Assembly (NCBI GenBank): GCA_052170555.1
Contig: JBQNAI010000003.1
Span: forward strand, 173,234 to 237,233
DNA from: Scybalousia_A sp052170555
Lineage (GTDB): Bacteria > Bacteroidota > Bacteroidia > Bacteroidales > P3
Length of the DNA: 64,000 bases
Direction of reading: 5' to 3'
A program made the position numbers and the translations under genes. Below the pieces are notes generated by a model that was not told where the DNA came from, searched no databases, and was given only the letters and a program-made list of their open reading frames with translations. Below, piece after piece: positions 19,075 to 29,081 of this stretch. How positions within the stretch are numbered: the stretch's first letter is position 1; each line of letters starts with the position of its first letter.

Positions 19075-19624
19075 TGTTTTCCTTCCTTTTTTCTTCCAAA
19101 TCAATAAGATAATCCTTCAACCTAATTTTAGTTTGATACAATATACTTTTTAAACTATTATATTTAATATTCAGTATTTTGCAAATCTCATCGTGAGAAT
19201 AGTTATCTATTACGGACATATTGAAAATCATTCGTTGAGAATTAGAAAGCGATTGCAAAGCACCGAATAAATCTGCCTTAGAAAACCTTTGTGGAGTATC
19301 AATCTCTGTATCAATAAAATTTTCAAAAAAAGTTTCGTCATCTTTACATACTATTTTGTTTCCTTTTTTGATCAGAGCAATACAACTATTAATCATAATC
19401 CGATAAATCCACCCTTCCAAATTATTAGTTTTCAATTTATTGATATTTTCATAAACTGCAATAAATCCACCAATCAAAGCATCTTCAGCGTCCTGTCTAT
19501 TACCTAAATACCTAAAACAAAGAGACATCATTCGTGCCGAAAACATTTCGTACAAAGACTTCTTAGCATTAATATCTCCCTTTTTACAGAGTTTAATTAT
19601 ATTTTTAATTTTACTATCTTGCAT
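19052..19624 (-). CDS. ECF RNA polymerase sigma factor
   Basis: Sigma-70 family, extracytoplasmic-function type, 190 residues. Region 2 shows SLCFRYLGNRQDAEDALIGG (sigma2.2/2.3) and NLEGWIYRIMINSC (2.4). Region 4 shows LSNSQRMIFNMSVIDNYSHDEICKILNIKYNSLKSILYQTKIRL, a helix-turn-helix. I chose MQDSKIKNIIKLCKKGD at 19624; the longer frame to 19819 adds a hydrophobic stretch foreign to sigma factors. AAGGTGAG before this ATG is a weak ribosome site. The gene overlaps the membrane protein downstream, its likely anti-sigma. The two genes probably form one regulatory unit responding to an envelope signal. Confidence 0.88.
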   Translation of the reverse strand: MQDSKIKNIIKLCKKGDINAKKSLYEMFSARMMSLCFRYLGNRQDAEDALIGGFIAVYENINKLKTNNLEGWIYRIMINSCIALIKKGNKIVCKDDETFFENFIDTEIDTPQRFSKADLFGALQSLSNSQRMIFNMSVIDNYSHDEICKILNIKYNSLKSILYQTKIRLKDYLIDLEEKRKENNENRRDF

Positions 19625-19837
19625 CTCACCTTGTTCAATGATAAAAAGAAAAGACAAAAGTAAGGTAAAAAATAAATAAATTTGTAATAAAAAATAATCC
19701 TTATTCCAACTAATTACTTTAAATAATTGATTATTAGAATATAATACAATCCAAAATTGTCGCGTTTGCAAATAAAAAATACCACTCTTCCACAGATAAA
19801 ATTGATGTAAAACAAGCATCTATTAATGTTCAACATT

Positions 19838-19900
19838 AAAAAATTATTTCTTGACATTAGTATATCAAAGTGAGACATTGGCAAATTACTTATTGATATA
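19838..19900. repeat. 21-bp-period intergenic repeat, copy 7
   Basis: TTGAC (19851), GAGAC (19872) and TTGAT (19893) are each 21 bases apart. The copy lies in the 554-base gap between the sigma factor and gdhA, which otherwise holds only the gdhA terminator. Confidence 0.78.
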
Positions 19901-20079
19901 AAAAAATATTATTCATTGATAAGTATATTCTTACGTGATATAACAAACCTTCATAATGAATAAATTTCTTTACTATTAGGTTCGCAACTTTATCTCCCGT
20001 GCATTCCAACAAATTAAATAGAATTTTTGACAACTCATTCGTTGTAATTTAATTATAACATGTCAGGTGACAACAAACA

Positions 20080-20109
20080 AATAACTCCCCAAAAATTTGA
20101 GGAGTTATT
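20080..20109 (-). terminator. Terminator of gdhA
   Basis: AATAACTCC pairs with GGAGTTATT around a 12-base loop, about 70 bases past the gdhA stop. On the minus strand the stem is followed by TGTTTGTTG, a modest T-run. Confidence 0.6.
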
Positions 20110-20178
20110 CTAATTTGTTATTATCTTTTTCCTTCATTGTAATCACATAAAATATGCTTTTACAATGATAAAGCAACA

Positions 20179-21516
20179 CTAACAAACGCCTAATTGAATC
20201 ATTGCATCTGCAACCTTGATAAATCCTGCTACATTGGCACCTTTTACATAGTTAATATAACCATCTTTTTCCGTACCATATTTAACGCAATTTTCATGAA
20301 TTGAGTTCATCATTGCATGTAATCTTTCGTCTACCTCAGATGCTGTCCATGGTAAGTGCTCTGCGTTCTGAGACATCTCAAGTCCTGACACTCCAACTCC
20401 ACCGGCATTAGCTGCCTTGCCTGGAGCAAAATTTACTTGAGCCTTTTGCAATACCTCTATTGCCTTTGCAGTACATCCCATGTTAGAAACTTCACATACA
20501 AGTTTAACACCATTCTTTACAAGTGTCTTTGCATCTTTTTCATCTAACTCATTTTGAATTGCAGAACACATAGCAATATCCACTTTTACCTCCCAAGGTT
20601 TCTTTCCCTCAAAGAATTTTGCTTTTTTAAACTTGGTAGCATAAGGTTTTACAACATTATTGTTAGAAGAACGTAATTCAAGCATGTACTCAATCTTTTT
20701 GTCGTTCATTCCTTCCTCATCAAGAATATAACCGTCAGGTCCAGACAGAGCAATTACCTTTGCACCTAATTCTGTTGCCTTTTTGGCAATACCCCATGCA
20801 ACATTACCAAACCCTGAAATGGAAATAGTTTTTCCTTTGATGGTATCCTTTTTCATTTTCAACATATTCTCAACAAAATACACAGCACCAAATCCTGTAG
20901 CCTCCGGTCTTAGTATGGAACCACCAAATTGAGCACCCTTCCCTGTCAATACACCAGTATTTTCACAAGCAAGCTTTTTGTACATTCCATAAAGATATCC
21001 AATTTCTCTTCCTCCTACACCTATATCTCCTGCTGGAACATCTCTATCCGGTCCAATATACTTAAACAATTCAGCCATGAACGATTGGCAGAAATGCATT
21101 ATCTCAGTATCTGACTTACCCTTTGGATCAAAGTCCGAACCTCCTTTACCACCGCCCATAGGCAATGTTGTCAACGAGTTCTTAAATGTCTGCTCAAAGC
21201 CTAAGAATTTAAGAGTATCCAATGTTACGGAAGGATGAAAACGCAAACCTCCTTTGTAAGGTCCAATAGCGTTATTGAATTGAACACGGAATCCACGATT
21301 TACATGAATTTCTCCTTTATCATCCATCCACTCTACTTTGAATTGATAAACTCTATCAGGTTCTACCATTCTTTCAACAATCTTGTGAGCATCATATTGA
21401 GGATGTTCAGCAACGTAATCCTTGATTGTCTCTAATACCTCAGTAACAGCTTGTAAGAACAATGGCTGTCCAGGATTTTTTTCAGCAACGTTAGCTAAGA
21501 TTTTTTTAACGTCCAT
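20179..21516 (-). CDS. gdhA: NADP-specific glutamate dehydrogenase
   Basis: Hexameric small-subunit glutamate dehydrogenase of 445 residues that interconverts 2-oxoglutarate plus ammonia and glutamate. The glutamate-binding segment PYKGGLRFHPSV, the catalytic-Lys region PMGGGKGGSDFDPKGKSD and the Rossmann loop SGFGNVAWG are all present. C-terminal ANAGGVGVSGLEMSQNA also matches. The length is exactly that of the family in Bacteroides. It is a single gene with its own promoter box upstream and a terminator downstream. It sits divergently from murF-alr, across repeat copy 8. Confidence 0.97.
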   Translation of the reverse strand: MDVKKILANVAEKNPGQPLFLQAVTEVLETIKDYVAEHPQYDAHKIVERMVEPDRVYQFKVEWMDDKGEIHVNRGFRVQFNNAIGPYKGGLRFHPSVTLDTLKFLGFEQTFKNSLTTLPMGGGKGGSDFDPKGKSDTEIMHFCQSFMAELFKYIGPDRDVPAGDIGVGGREIGYLYGMYKKLACENTGVLTGKGAQFGGSILRPEATGFGAVYFVENMLKMKKDTIKGKTISISGFGNVAWGIAKKATELGAKVIALSGPDGYILDEEGMNDKKIEYMLELRSSNNNVVKPYATKFKKAKFFEGKKPWEVKVDIAMCSAIQNELDEKDAKTLVKNGVKLVCEVSNMGCTAKAIEVLQKAQVNFAPGKAANAGGVGVSGLEMSQNAEHLPWTASEVDERLHAMMNSIHENCVKYGTEKDGYINYVKGANVAGFIKVADAMIQLGVC

Positions 21517-21584
21517 GATATTTTTCTTGTTTTTTAGATTTGTATTTTTAATTTAAAAACATAACTTGTGCTATAAACACGTGG

Positions 21585-21592
21585 CAAAGTTA
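21585..21592 (-). promoter_or_regulatory. -7 box of the gdhA promoter
   Basis: TAACTTTG on the minus strand, about 69 bases before the gdhA ATG. Confidence 0.5.
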
Positions 21593-21754
21593 TAACTATT
21601 TATTAATACTACAAAATTTATTCTCATTTAATTTTCAATAATTATAAAATTTTTATCCACTATTGTAAATAAAACAAAATGTATCAATAGGTTAGATTAT
21701 CATAAATAAGAATTATCAAAGAATTCTTCTATGAACCTGAAATGGAATAACAAA

Positions 21755-21822
21755 TTATTGAAGTGGGACTTTAATAAATTCTTTCTTGACATTAACAAAT
21801 TAAAGTGGGACTTTAAAAGAAT
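21755..21822. repeat. 21-bp-period intergenic repeat, copy 8 (cleanest direct form)
   Basis: GGGAC (21765), TTGAC (21786) and GGGAC (21807) are exactly 21 bases apart, alternating the two core types. The copy lies between the divergent gdhA and murF-alr genes. Confidence 0.9.
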
Positions 21823-21934
21823 TCACTCCCTTCCTACTAATTTACGATCTATATTTGCTGTATATGTTTACGATTTTTATTTGTTAAGATAAAGAATTAT
21901 CAACGTCAATAAACCCTTTATTGCACACAATAGA

Positions 21935-21965
21935 TTGATTAGATTATAGAAATTTCTTAAATTTG
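21935..21965 (+). promoter_or_regulatory. Promoter of murF-alr
   Basis: TTG at 21935-21937 and TAAATTTG at 21958-21965, 20 bases apart, with the ATG at 21992. Confidence 0.6.
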
Positions 21966-21991
21966 CAACCCGATAAACAATTGGAATAGTA

Positions 21992-24424
21992 ATGGACAAC
22001 AAAGTAACTATAAATACACTTGCCACACTTTGTAATGGCACAATAATAGGCAAAAATCATAAATATGATAAAATAGAAAATATTCTCTTTGATTCCAGAA
22101 GACTCAATAGTATTCAAGGCACTGTATTTTTTGCTTTAAAAACTGATAATAACGATGGAAGTCATTACATTAACGAATTGTATAACAAAGGTGTACGAAT
22201 ATTTGTTACTCAAACAAATCCTAATATAAACTACAAAGATGCGACTTTTGTATTAACGGATGACGTTTTGAACAGTCTTCAAATCTTAGCAAGAGAATAT
22301 CGCAACAAATTCTTTATTCCAGATGTAGTAGCTATAACGGGAAGCAATGGCAAGACTATTGTGAAAGATTGGATAGTAAGATTGATAAACTCTGATAAAA
22401 AAGTATGTGCAAATATCAAAAGTTTTAACTCTCAAATAGGCGTACCAATAAGTGTTTATGAGTTAAAGAGTGAGGATGAGGTTGCTATATTTGAAGCTGG
22501 TATCTCTTTGCCAAATGAAATGGAGAACCTGGAAAAAATAATTCAACCGACAATAGGTCTTTTTACAAATATAGGAGATGCTCACCAGATCAATTTCACA
22601 TCAATTGAACAAAAAATAGAAGAAAAGCTTAAATTGTTTACTCATTGCAAAAAATTAGTTTTCCACGATAGTGACTCAATATTGACAAACAAAATAATAG
22701 AGTTCGCAAAACAACATTCAATAGAACTGATTGCTTGGGGAGAGAAACAAAATTCTATCATAGAGAAGTATGGCAGATATTACAATCAGAACAGTCTGCA
22801 GAAAAATATTTCACTCCCTTTTTCAGATAAAGCAAGTGTAGAAAATGCCATAAATGCTTACATTTTATGTCTATCAATAGGTATAGAAAAACAGCATTTA
22901 CAACAAAGAATAAAAAAATTAGAGCAAATAGAGAGTCGTTTCGAAATAAAAAATGGAATAAATAACTCTTTAATTGTGAACGATTCGTATTCGTGTGATT
23001 TAAAGTCATTAGAAATAGCTTTGGATTATCTCAACCGACAAAACAAGTCTCAAAAAATTGCAATTTTATCTGATTTGCAACAAAGTAATACAAATCCTGA
23101 AGAAATGTATTCACAAATCAATAAATTATTAATCAATAAAAAGATCCATTCTCTGATTGCTATCGGAGGAGAATTCTATAACAATCAAGATAAAATACAT
23201 ATTGAGGAAAGTAAATTCTATCTTACGGTGGAAGATTTCCTATTGAATTTAAGAAGAAAAGATTTTGTTAATAAAGCTATTCTAATTAAAGGTGCAAATC
23301 AATTGAAATTTGAACGTATATCCAATATTCTTTCTAACAAAGTCCATCAAAGTGTTTTAGAAATCAATCTTTCGGCATTGGAAGACAATGTTAAATATTT
23401 CCATTCATTAATTAAACCAAACACAATGGTGATGGCGATGGTCAAAGCATCGTCATACGGATGTGGAAGTTACGAAGTAGCATACACTTTAGAGAAATCA
23501 AACTTGGCAGATTACTTTGCAGTTGCTTTTGCAGACGAAGGAGTAGAGCTAAGATGCAGAGGAATTCAAAAACCGATAATAATAATGACTCCTGAGGCAG
23601 AAAGCACATATCAAATCAACCAATACAAATTAGAACCTGTGATACACTCATTCGAAGTTTTGGAAAGATTCATTCACAGTGAAATAAATATTCACTTAAA
23701 ACTTGATACAGGTATGCATCGTTTAGGATTTGAGCCCAAGGATATTAATAGACTCGTTACAACTCTTGAAACTCATCCCAAAATAACCATAAAAAGTGTA
23801 TTTTCTCATTTGTATGGAGCAGACGATACAAAACTTGACAAATATACTCTAAAACAAATTGATTTATATGAGCAAATGAGTAGTTTTATTTGTCATCGTT
23901 TCAATTACAAAATCTTACGTCATTTATGTAACTCTGCCGCTACGATAAGATTTCCACAAGCCCACTATGATATGGTTAGACTGGGTATTGGCATGTATGG
24001 TATTGGTATCAATCCGTCTCAACAGCAACAACTTCGTTTTGTACACCGTTTGCGTACGACCATAACTCAAATAAGGGAGATTGGAAAAGGTGAGGACGTT
24101 TCTTATTCTCGCAAATTCGTATCGCCAACACAGATGCGTATAGGAGTTATTCCTATCGGCTATGCTGATGGTTTAAATAGACATCTTGGTAATAGCAACT
24201 ATTCGGTATATGTAAATGGGACATATTGTGATATTATAGGAAACATTTGCATGGATATGTGTATGATAAACTTAACGTCAGCTCACGCAAAAGAGGGAGA
24301 TACTGTAGTAATCTTTGCCTCAGAAAATCCTGTATTCAAATTGTCAAAATGTTTGGATACCATACCTTACGAGATCTTTACGTCCATTTCACAAAGAATA
24401 CAAAGAATATACTATCACGAATAG
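21992..24424 (+). CDS. murF-alr: Bifunctional MurF ligase / alanine racemase
   Basis: Fusion protein of 810 residues. Residues 1-450 are a MurF-type ligase that adds D-Ala-D-Ala to the UDP-MurNAc tripeptide: the ATP loop is AITGSNGKTIVKDW (about residue 113), with FEAGISLPNEME and the ligase C-terminal domain IVNDSYSCDLKSL. Residues about 455-810 are a PLP-dependent alanine racemase: VMAMVKASSYGCG holds the PLP lysine (usually VKADAYGHG), DTGMHRLGF follows, and GEDVSYSRKFV has the second catalytic Tyr. The fusion is known in Bacteroidetes and links D-Ala supply with its use. The PLP loop differs slightly from the consensus. It has its own promoter; no partner gene follows. Confidence 0.95.
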   Translation: MDNKVTINTLATLCNGTIIGKNHKYDKIENILFDSRRLNSIQGTVFFALKTDNNDGSHYINELYNKGVRIFVTQTNPNINYKDATFVLTDDVLNSLQILAREYRNKFFIPDVVAITGSNGKTIVKDWIVRLINSDKKVCANIKSFNSQIGVPISVYELKSEDEVAIFEAGISLPNEMENLEKIIQPTIGLFTNIGDAHQINFTSIEQKIEEKLKLFTHCKKLVFHDSDSILTNKIIEFAKQHSIELIAWGEKQNSIIEKYGRYYNQNSLQKNISLPFSDKASVENAINAYILCLSIGIEKQHLQQRIKKLEQIESRFEIKNGINNSLIVNDSYSCDLKSLEIALDYLNRQNKSQKIAILSDLQQSNTNPEEMYSQINKLLINKKIHSLIAIGGEFYNNQDKIHIEESKFYLTVEDFLLNLRRKDFVNKAILIKGANQLKFERISNILSNKVHQSVLEINLSALEDNVKYFHSLIKPNTMVMAMVKASSYGCGSYEVAYTLEKSNLADYFAVAFADEGVELRCRGIQKPIIIMTPEAESTYQINQYKLEPVIHSFEVLERFIHSEINIHLKLDTGMHRLGFEPKDINRLVTTLETHPKITIKSVFSHLYGADDTKLDKYTLKQIDLYEQMSSFICHRFNYKILRHLCNSAATIRFPQAHYDMVRLGIGMYGIGINPSQQQQLRFVHRLRTTITQIREIGKGEDVSYSRKFVSPTQMRIGVIPIGYADGLNRHLGNSNYSVYVNGTYCDIIGNICMDMCMINLTSAHAKEGDTVVIFASENPVFKLSKCLDTIPYEIFTSISQRIQRIYYHE

Positions 24425-25583
24425 TTTGTGAGGATAATCTGCTGAATACTTTCTGTACCTTAGTAATAGTTCAGATATCATATGTTATGCACATTCCATA
24501 TTAACTAAATGTTAGAATCTAAAACATATTGTTTTTATTAATATTCAAAAAAACAATTATCTTTTTTATTTTCAATATGACCTTGTCTCTAAGTAGCAGA
24601 AAAACTCTTTCAATACAAAATCTATCAATAGATTTAAAATAGTTATATCCTTTTTTTATATTTGTGTCTATATGAGTTTATTTATGATAATCGTACATAT
24701 GTTCACATTTTCCCACAAAGAGGAATTTATATACATCCTTAACTTACTGTGTTACTAATAGTGATAAAATGTTTTTTATATCTCACTCTTAGAACTCTCA
24801 ACTGTCATCACGTTTAGTTCATAAGACTTTGTCTATTAATTAGTCCGACAAACAAAAGGTAAAAATCATAATAATAAGAATAGATAAACAATACCTTATT
24901 TGTTAATACGCCATTTTTTTTAAACATACTCAGTTATTTTAACCTTAATGACAAGGAAAACATCTCCAATATAATTTGCCACGATATATTTTTTATTGTC
25001 AAAATACAACATTACAAGAAATAAAAAAGCAAAAACTATCTTCACGATCTTTATTTGTTTTTTTTATCTTTTACATTTCATTGGCTTTTCTACAAAACAA
25101 TACCTATACGACGAGATAAATTTATGATATATTTTATTTTTATTCTTTATGGTATAACTTTTTTCGTTTCACTCTTCACTATAATATCATATGTTACTGC
25201 CAGGGCCCATACGATTTTGAATATATGTAAAAAAAATTATAATAAGTTATATTAGTATAAAAATATGATTGTCAGAAGTTTCTCTTAAGTAGTACAAAAT
25301 GTATTCTTTAATCTTTTAGAAGATAATTTAATCATGCATTACTTGATGGTAATGATACGTATTTTCATTGTTTATAGTTTATTGCCTAAGATTATCGTAG
25401 AAATAGAGCAAATTTTTATACAAATATTAAAATTGAATAAATTAGAATAAATTTGTCTCTTTATAATCTTCTTGTAATGAATATAAATTCTGATAATACT
25501 CAACCGTTTTATTATTTTATTCTAACACTAACATATATAAATAAAATAAAATTTATATCTATAAACTTGGAGTACAACAAAGA

Positions 25584-25652
25584 TTTATTAAAGTGGGACT
25601 TTAAATTTTTCTTGTCAAGAAAGAATTTATTAAAGTCCCACTTTAATAATAT
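25584..25652. repeat. 21-bp-period intergenic repeat, copy 9, palindromic form
   Basis: GGGAC (25595) and GTCCC (25635) lie in inverted 18-19-base arms (TTATTAAAGTGGGACTTTA and complement) around a central TTGTCAA. The copy can fold as a hairpin. Confidence 0.88.
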
Positions 25653-25835
25653 AAAATCAAAAGAAAAAACAATTACTTTTGAATATCAATAGATCATATT
25701 AATAAGTTAATTGAATTTAATTTTTTTCAGTTATTAATATTCACCATTTAACCTTGTACATATTATTTTAATCCCCGAAAATAACAAAAATTTTGAATTA
25801 AGTATAAAACTCTATTAGAATTTAAGATAATTGCG

Positions 25836-25843
25836 TATCTTTG
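25836..25843 (+). promoter_or_regulatory. -7 box of the MaoC-like gene
   Basis: TATCTTTG followed by CAAC, 33 bases before the ATG at 25876. Confidence 0.6.
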
Positions 25844-25875
25844 CAACATATAACATTTAATATACTATTGATTTT

Positions 25876-26283
25876 ATGGAAAAAATTAAGGTCGGTGATG
25901 TATTTGAATTTGTAACGACTTATCACCAACAAGACGTTGAAATGTTCGCTAAAATAAGTGGCGACAACAATCCTATTCATATAGATCAAGAATATGCAAA
26001 AAATACTCCTTTTGGGCAATGTATTGTTCATGGCTTCTTTGCAGGTGCAGTATTTTCAAGAGTTTTTGGAACGCAGTGGCCTGGCGAAGGAACGATATAT
26101 ATGAATCAAGAGATGTCTTTCCGTTCCCCTGTATTTGTTGAACAAGTATATAAAGCTAAATTTAGAGTTTTGGAAGTAAACGAAGAAAAGCATAGAGGAA
26201 TAATTGAATGTATTTTGGAATCAGTAGACGGCAAACAAGCTATTATAGGGAAAGCAATGCTGATGCACAAAGAAAGGTTTTAG
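25876..26283 (+). CDS. MaoC-like (R)-specific enoyl-CoA hydratase
   Basis: Single hot-dog domain of 135 residues. The catalytic Asp/His pair lies in SGDNNPIHIDQEYA (about residues 33-46), and the hydratase-2 pattern continues with TPFGQCIVHGFFAGAVFSRV. It resembles PhaJ and MaoC dehydratases that hydrate trans-2-enoyl-CoA to the R-3-hydroxyacyl-CoA. In an anaerobe this may serve fatty acid or branched-acid metabolism. A role tied to phosphate acetyl/butyryl transfer cannot be judged, because no such genes are adjacent. It is monocistronic, converging on trkH 12 bases away. Confidence 0.85.
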   Translation: MEKIKVGDVFEFVTTYHQQDVEMFAKISGDNNPIHIDQEYAKNTPFGQCIVHGFFAGAVFSRVFGTQWPGEGTIYMNQEMSFRSPVFVEQVYKAKFRVLEVNEEKHRGIIECILESVDGKQAIIGKAMLMHKERF

Positions 26284-26295
26284 ATAGGCAACAAC

Positions 26296-27798
26296 CTATC
26301 TTCTTCTAAATGATTTGCCAAAAAGGGCAAAGACTGTAATAAATTCCAGACGTCCGATACACATCATAACTGCCATGATTAGTTTAGCCATGTCTGAAAA
26401 ATGAGCAAAAGACCCGAAGGCACTATTGCCAAAACCCGGACCTGAGTTGCCAAGGGCGGAAATGGAACCAATGATTGCCTCATCAGTTTTGACACCAAAA
26501 GCAACCAACAAAATAGTACCAATAACTAGTGTTAGAAAGTATAGTATAAATATATTAAACACACTATATAACGCCTGTGATTCTAACATTTTGTGATTGA
26601 CAGTAACGGGGACAAATGCGTTAGAATGAATTTCTTTCAGTATTGTATTCCTTACATTCTTGAATAATACCATCATCCGTACCAACTTTAGTCCTCCCGT
26701 TGTAGAACCGGCCATAGCACCTGAAATCATTAACATTATCAAAATTAAAATAGTACCTATCGGCCACAAATTATAATCGCAGTTAATTAATCCTGTGCTG
26801 GTTAGAACGGAAACTGTCATAAAAAGAGATGATTTCAACGATTCTAACAAGGAATGCGTAGTCGTTCTTGTCCAGTCTTGATGTAATAATATGATTATCC
26901 AAATAATCAATGTAGCTAATGCAGTAACTATCCAGTAAATGTGCATTTCTTCATTTTTTTTAACCTCTTTAATTCTTTTTTTCGCTATAGAATAAAAAAT
27001 AAGTAAATTATGTCCTGATATAAACATAAAAACAATCATCGCCCACTGTATTTTATCAGAAAAAGCTACGGCAGAAGAATTTTTAGAGGAAAGGCCAGCC
27101 GTTGCTACCGTAGAAAATGCATGGCAAAGTGCATCATACAAACTCATTCCCAAGAAAAAAAATGTAAATATGTATATCAGTGTCAAAGTAATGTAAACGA
27201 TAAGTAATGCAAATGCCGTCTGACGAATATGAGGTGCTATCTTATTTTTATCTATTCCAGTAACCTCTGCTGAAAATAAAGACACACCACCTCCTCCTGC
27301 AAAAGAAATCACAGAGAGCATAATAACTATTATACCAATACCACCAATCCACTGAGTCATTGTTCTCCATAGTCCGATAGAATAGGGTAAAGCCTCAACA
27401 TCTCTAACAATAGAAGCACCAGTAGTAGTAAATCCACTCATTGTTTCGAAGAAAGCATCCACAAATGAAGGTATGTATCCCCCTAGGTATGAAGGAAGCA
27501 AACCAAACAAAGAAAAAATAAACCATATCAATGTAACCGTAAGGAAACTTGTACGTTTATCCACCTCTAACACACGTTTTCTTAAAGGGAACCATAAGGC
27601 AAATCCACTTACAAGAGTTATAATTGCAGCAGTAAGAGTATACTTGACAGCAATTAATTGGTGTACTAATAAGGATGGTAACGAACAAACAGCCATAAAT
27701 CCACTTTCCATCATAAGTAGCAACCCTATAACTTTCATTGCATTGACCCACATTTTTAAATTATTATATGTGTTAGTATATTCAAAATTACTGATCAT
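26296..27798 (-). CDS. trkH: TrkH family K+ uptake subunit, full length
   Basis: Inner-membrane potassium channel-like subunit of 500 residues with four M1-P-M2 repeats. The selectivity-filter glycines are visible in GFTTTGAS, VATAGLS, TSTGLI and GNSGPG. Two extra helices precede the first repeat, as in typical TrkH. It overlaps the previous trkH by four bases (ATGA), so it is translated in the same message as the second TrkH and TrkA. TrkA at the head of the operon supplies the nucleotide-gating ring. It ends convergently 12 bases from the MaoC-like gene. Confidence 0.93.
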   Translation of the reverse strand: MISNFEYTNTYNNLKMWVNAMKVIGLLLMMESGFMAVCSLPSLLVHQLIAVKYTLTAAIITLVSGFALWFPLRKRVLEVDKRTSFLTVTLIWFIFSLFGLLPSYLGGYIPSFVDAFFETMSGFTTTGASIVRDVEALPYSIGLWRTMTQWIGGIGIIVIMLSVISFAGGGGVSLFSAEVTGIDKNKIAPHIRQTAFALLIVYITLTLIYIFTFFFLGMSLYDALCHAFSTVATAGLSSKNSSAVAFSDKIQWAMIVFMFISGHNLLIFYSIAKKRIKEVKKNEEMHIYWIVTALATLIIWIIILLHQDWTRTTTHSLLESLKSSLFMTVSVLTSTGLINCDYNLWPIGTILILIMLMISGAMAGSTTGGLKLVRMMVLFKNVRNTILKEIHSNAFVPVTVNHKMLESQALYSVFNIFILYFLTLVIGTILLVAFGVKTDEAIIGSISALGNSGPGFGNSAFGSFAHFSDMAKLIMAVMMCIGRLEFITVFALFGKSFRRR

Positions 27799-29078
27799 CT
27801 TAGGTATATTTTTTTTGAGAAAATAACTAAAAAAGAATATATTTCCAAACGTCCCAGTAACATCATAAATATCAAAAATATACGGGATGTAGTATTCAAA
27901 TCTGAATATGCAAAATGTTCAATATAACCACAAACAACTGGTCCTATATTACCCAAATTAGCAACTGAAATATATACCGACAGAAAAAAGTTATTACCTA
28001 AACAACACAAAACAAAAATGCCAAGCATAAAACAAACCAGATAAAGAAAAAAGAATCCAAAAACTCGTTCTATATCTTGTTCTCTTATGGATTTTTTATT
28101 ATATTTAACAGACACAACAGCATGAGGATGAAATATTTTAGTTAATGCAGTACGTGCAAATCTAAATAAAATTATCACTCTTATTATTTTCAATCCCGTA
28201 GATGATGAAGCTGAACACCCACCAATGAACATCAACAATAAAATACATGTTGTTACAAATTCTCCCAACGGAGATACTTGCAAATCATAGCCTGTTGAAG
28301 AAATCATTGATACAGAATAAAATAATGAATAACGAATCTTCTCATTCCAACTCATATCTGAACGTAACGACCAATAAAAAACAAAACATATACCAACAAT
28401 CAATATCAATAATGCATAATATTTGAATTGTTCGTTAGAAAAAACACTTTTAAACTTTCCCATAAAGAATTTTATAAACAAAAAAAAGCTCATGCCACTA
28501 AGGAACATAAAACTCATAATTGTCCATTGTATCTGCGAATTGTATACTCCTAGATTACCACTTGTAGTTGCAAATCCGCCAGTAGATATGGTAGAGAATG
28601 CATAACAAAGACTATTCGTCCAATCTAATCCTTGCAGCCGCAAAATACTCAAACAAGCTATGGTAAGAGATAAATAAACAACAAAGATGGTATTGATAGT
28701 ATCATTTAGATGAGGGAACATCTTACTATTTGTCAATGAAAAGAATTCAGCATTGAATAAATTGTTAAGGTTTAAAGATTTATTTCTCAACACAGCAATA
28801 ACCAATATGGCAAATCCTAATCCTCCTACCCACTGAGTGGAGCTGCGATACACAAGCAACCATTTGGGTAAGGTTTCTGGTTTATTGATAATTGTGGAAC
28901 CCGTAGTAGTAAATCCGCTGTATGATTCGAACAAGCAATCGGCAAAAGATAACTCACAATCAGCAAAGAAATATACGAAACTGCCAAGAAACGGTATAAC
29001 AACCCACAGCATAGCAACGATAAGTTGTCCTTGACGCTTGCCAATCATATGGTTATTTCCACTAACAGCCAATCTCAT
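27795..29078 (-). CDS. Second TrkH family K+ uptake subunit, short N-terminus
   Basis: TrkH homologue of 427 residues lying between trkA and the other trkH. Filter signatures are GFTTTGST, ISTGGFAT, ISSTGYD and GNIGPV. Against the neighbour it lacks the first two helices: the frame opens with MRLAVSGNNHMIGKRQGQL just before the helix that precedes the first pore loop. There is no upstream in-frame room, because trkA ends four bases before it. All four filter glycines and the cytoplasmic face are kept, so it looks functional. It may form a heteromer with the next subunit or a separate channel sharing TrkA. Confidence 0.85.
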   Translation of the reverse strand: MRLAVSGNNHMIGKRQGQLIVAMLWVVIPFLGSFVYFFADCELSFADCLFESYSGFTTTGSTIINKPETLPKWLLVYRSSTQWVGGLGFAILVIAVLRNKSLNLNNLFNAEFFSLTNSKMFPHLNDTINTIFVVYLSLTIACLSILRLQGLDWTNSLCYAFSTISTGGFATTSGNLGVYNSQIQWTIMSFMFLSGMSFFLFIKFFMGKFKSVFSNEQFKYYALLILIVGICFVFYWSLRSDMSWNEKIRYSLFYSVSMISSTGYDLQVSPLGEFVTTCILLLMFIGGCSASSSTGLKIIRVIILFRFARTALTKIFHPHAVVSVKYNKKSIREQDIERVFGFFFLYLVCFMLGIFVLCCLGNNFFLSVYISVANLGNIGPVVCGYIEHFAYSDLNTTSRIFLIFMMLLGRLEIYSFLVIFSKKIYLR

Positions 29079-29081
29079 TAT

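Larger units (their letters stand above)
24425..25875. other. 1.45-kb gap without a supported gene
   Basis: Very AT-rich sequence between murF-alr and the MaoC-like gene, containing repeat copy 9 and the maoC promoter. Short frames at 25055-25255 and 25453-25692 lack any recognisable domain or start context; the second runs straight through the repeat. I see no RNA gene. Confidence 0.6.

Noticed and set aside
19625..19819. N-terminal extension of the ECF sigma factor with a membrane-like segment
   Set aside because: The extension is foreign to the family, and a start with a weak ribosome site at 19624 gives the normal length.
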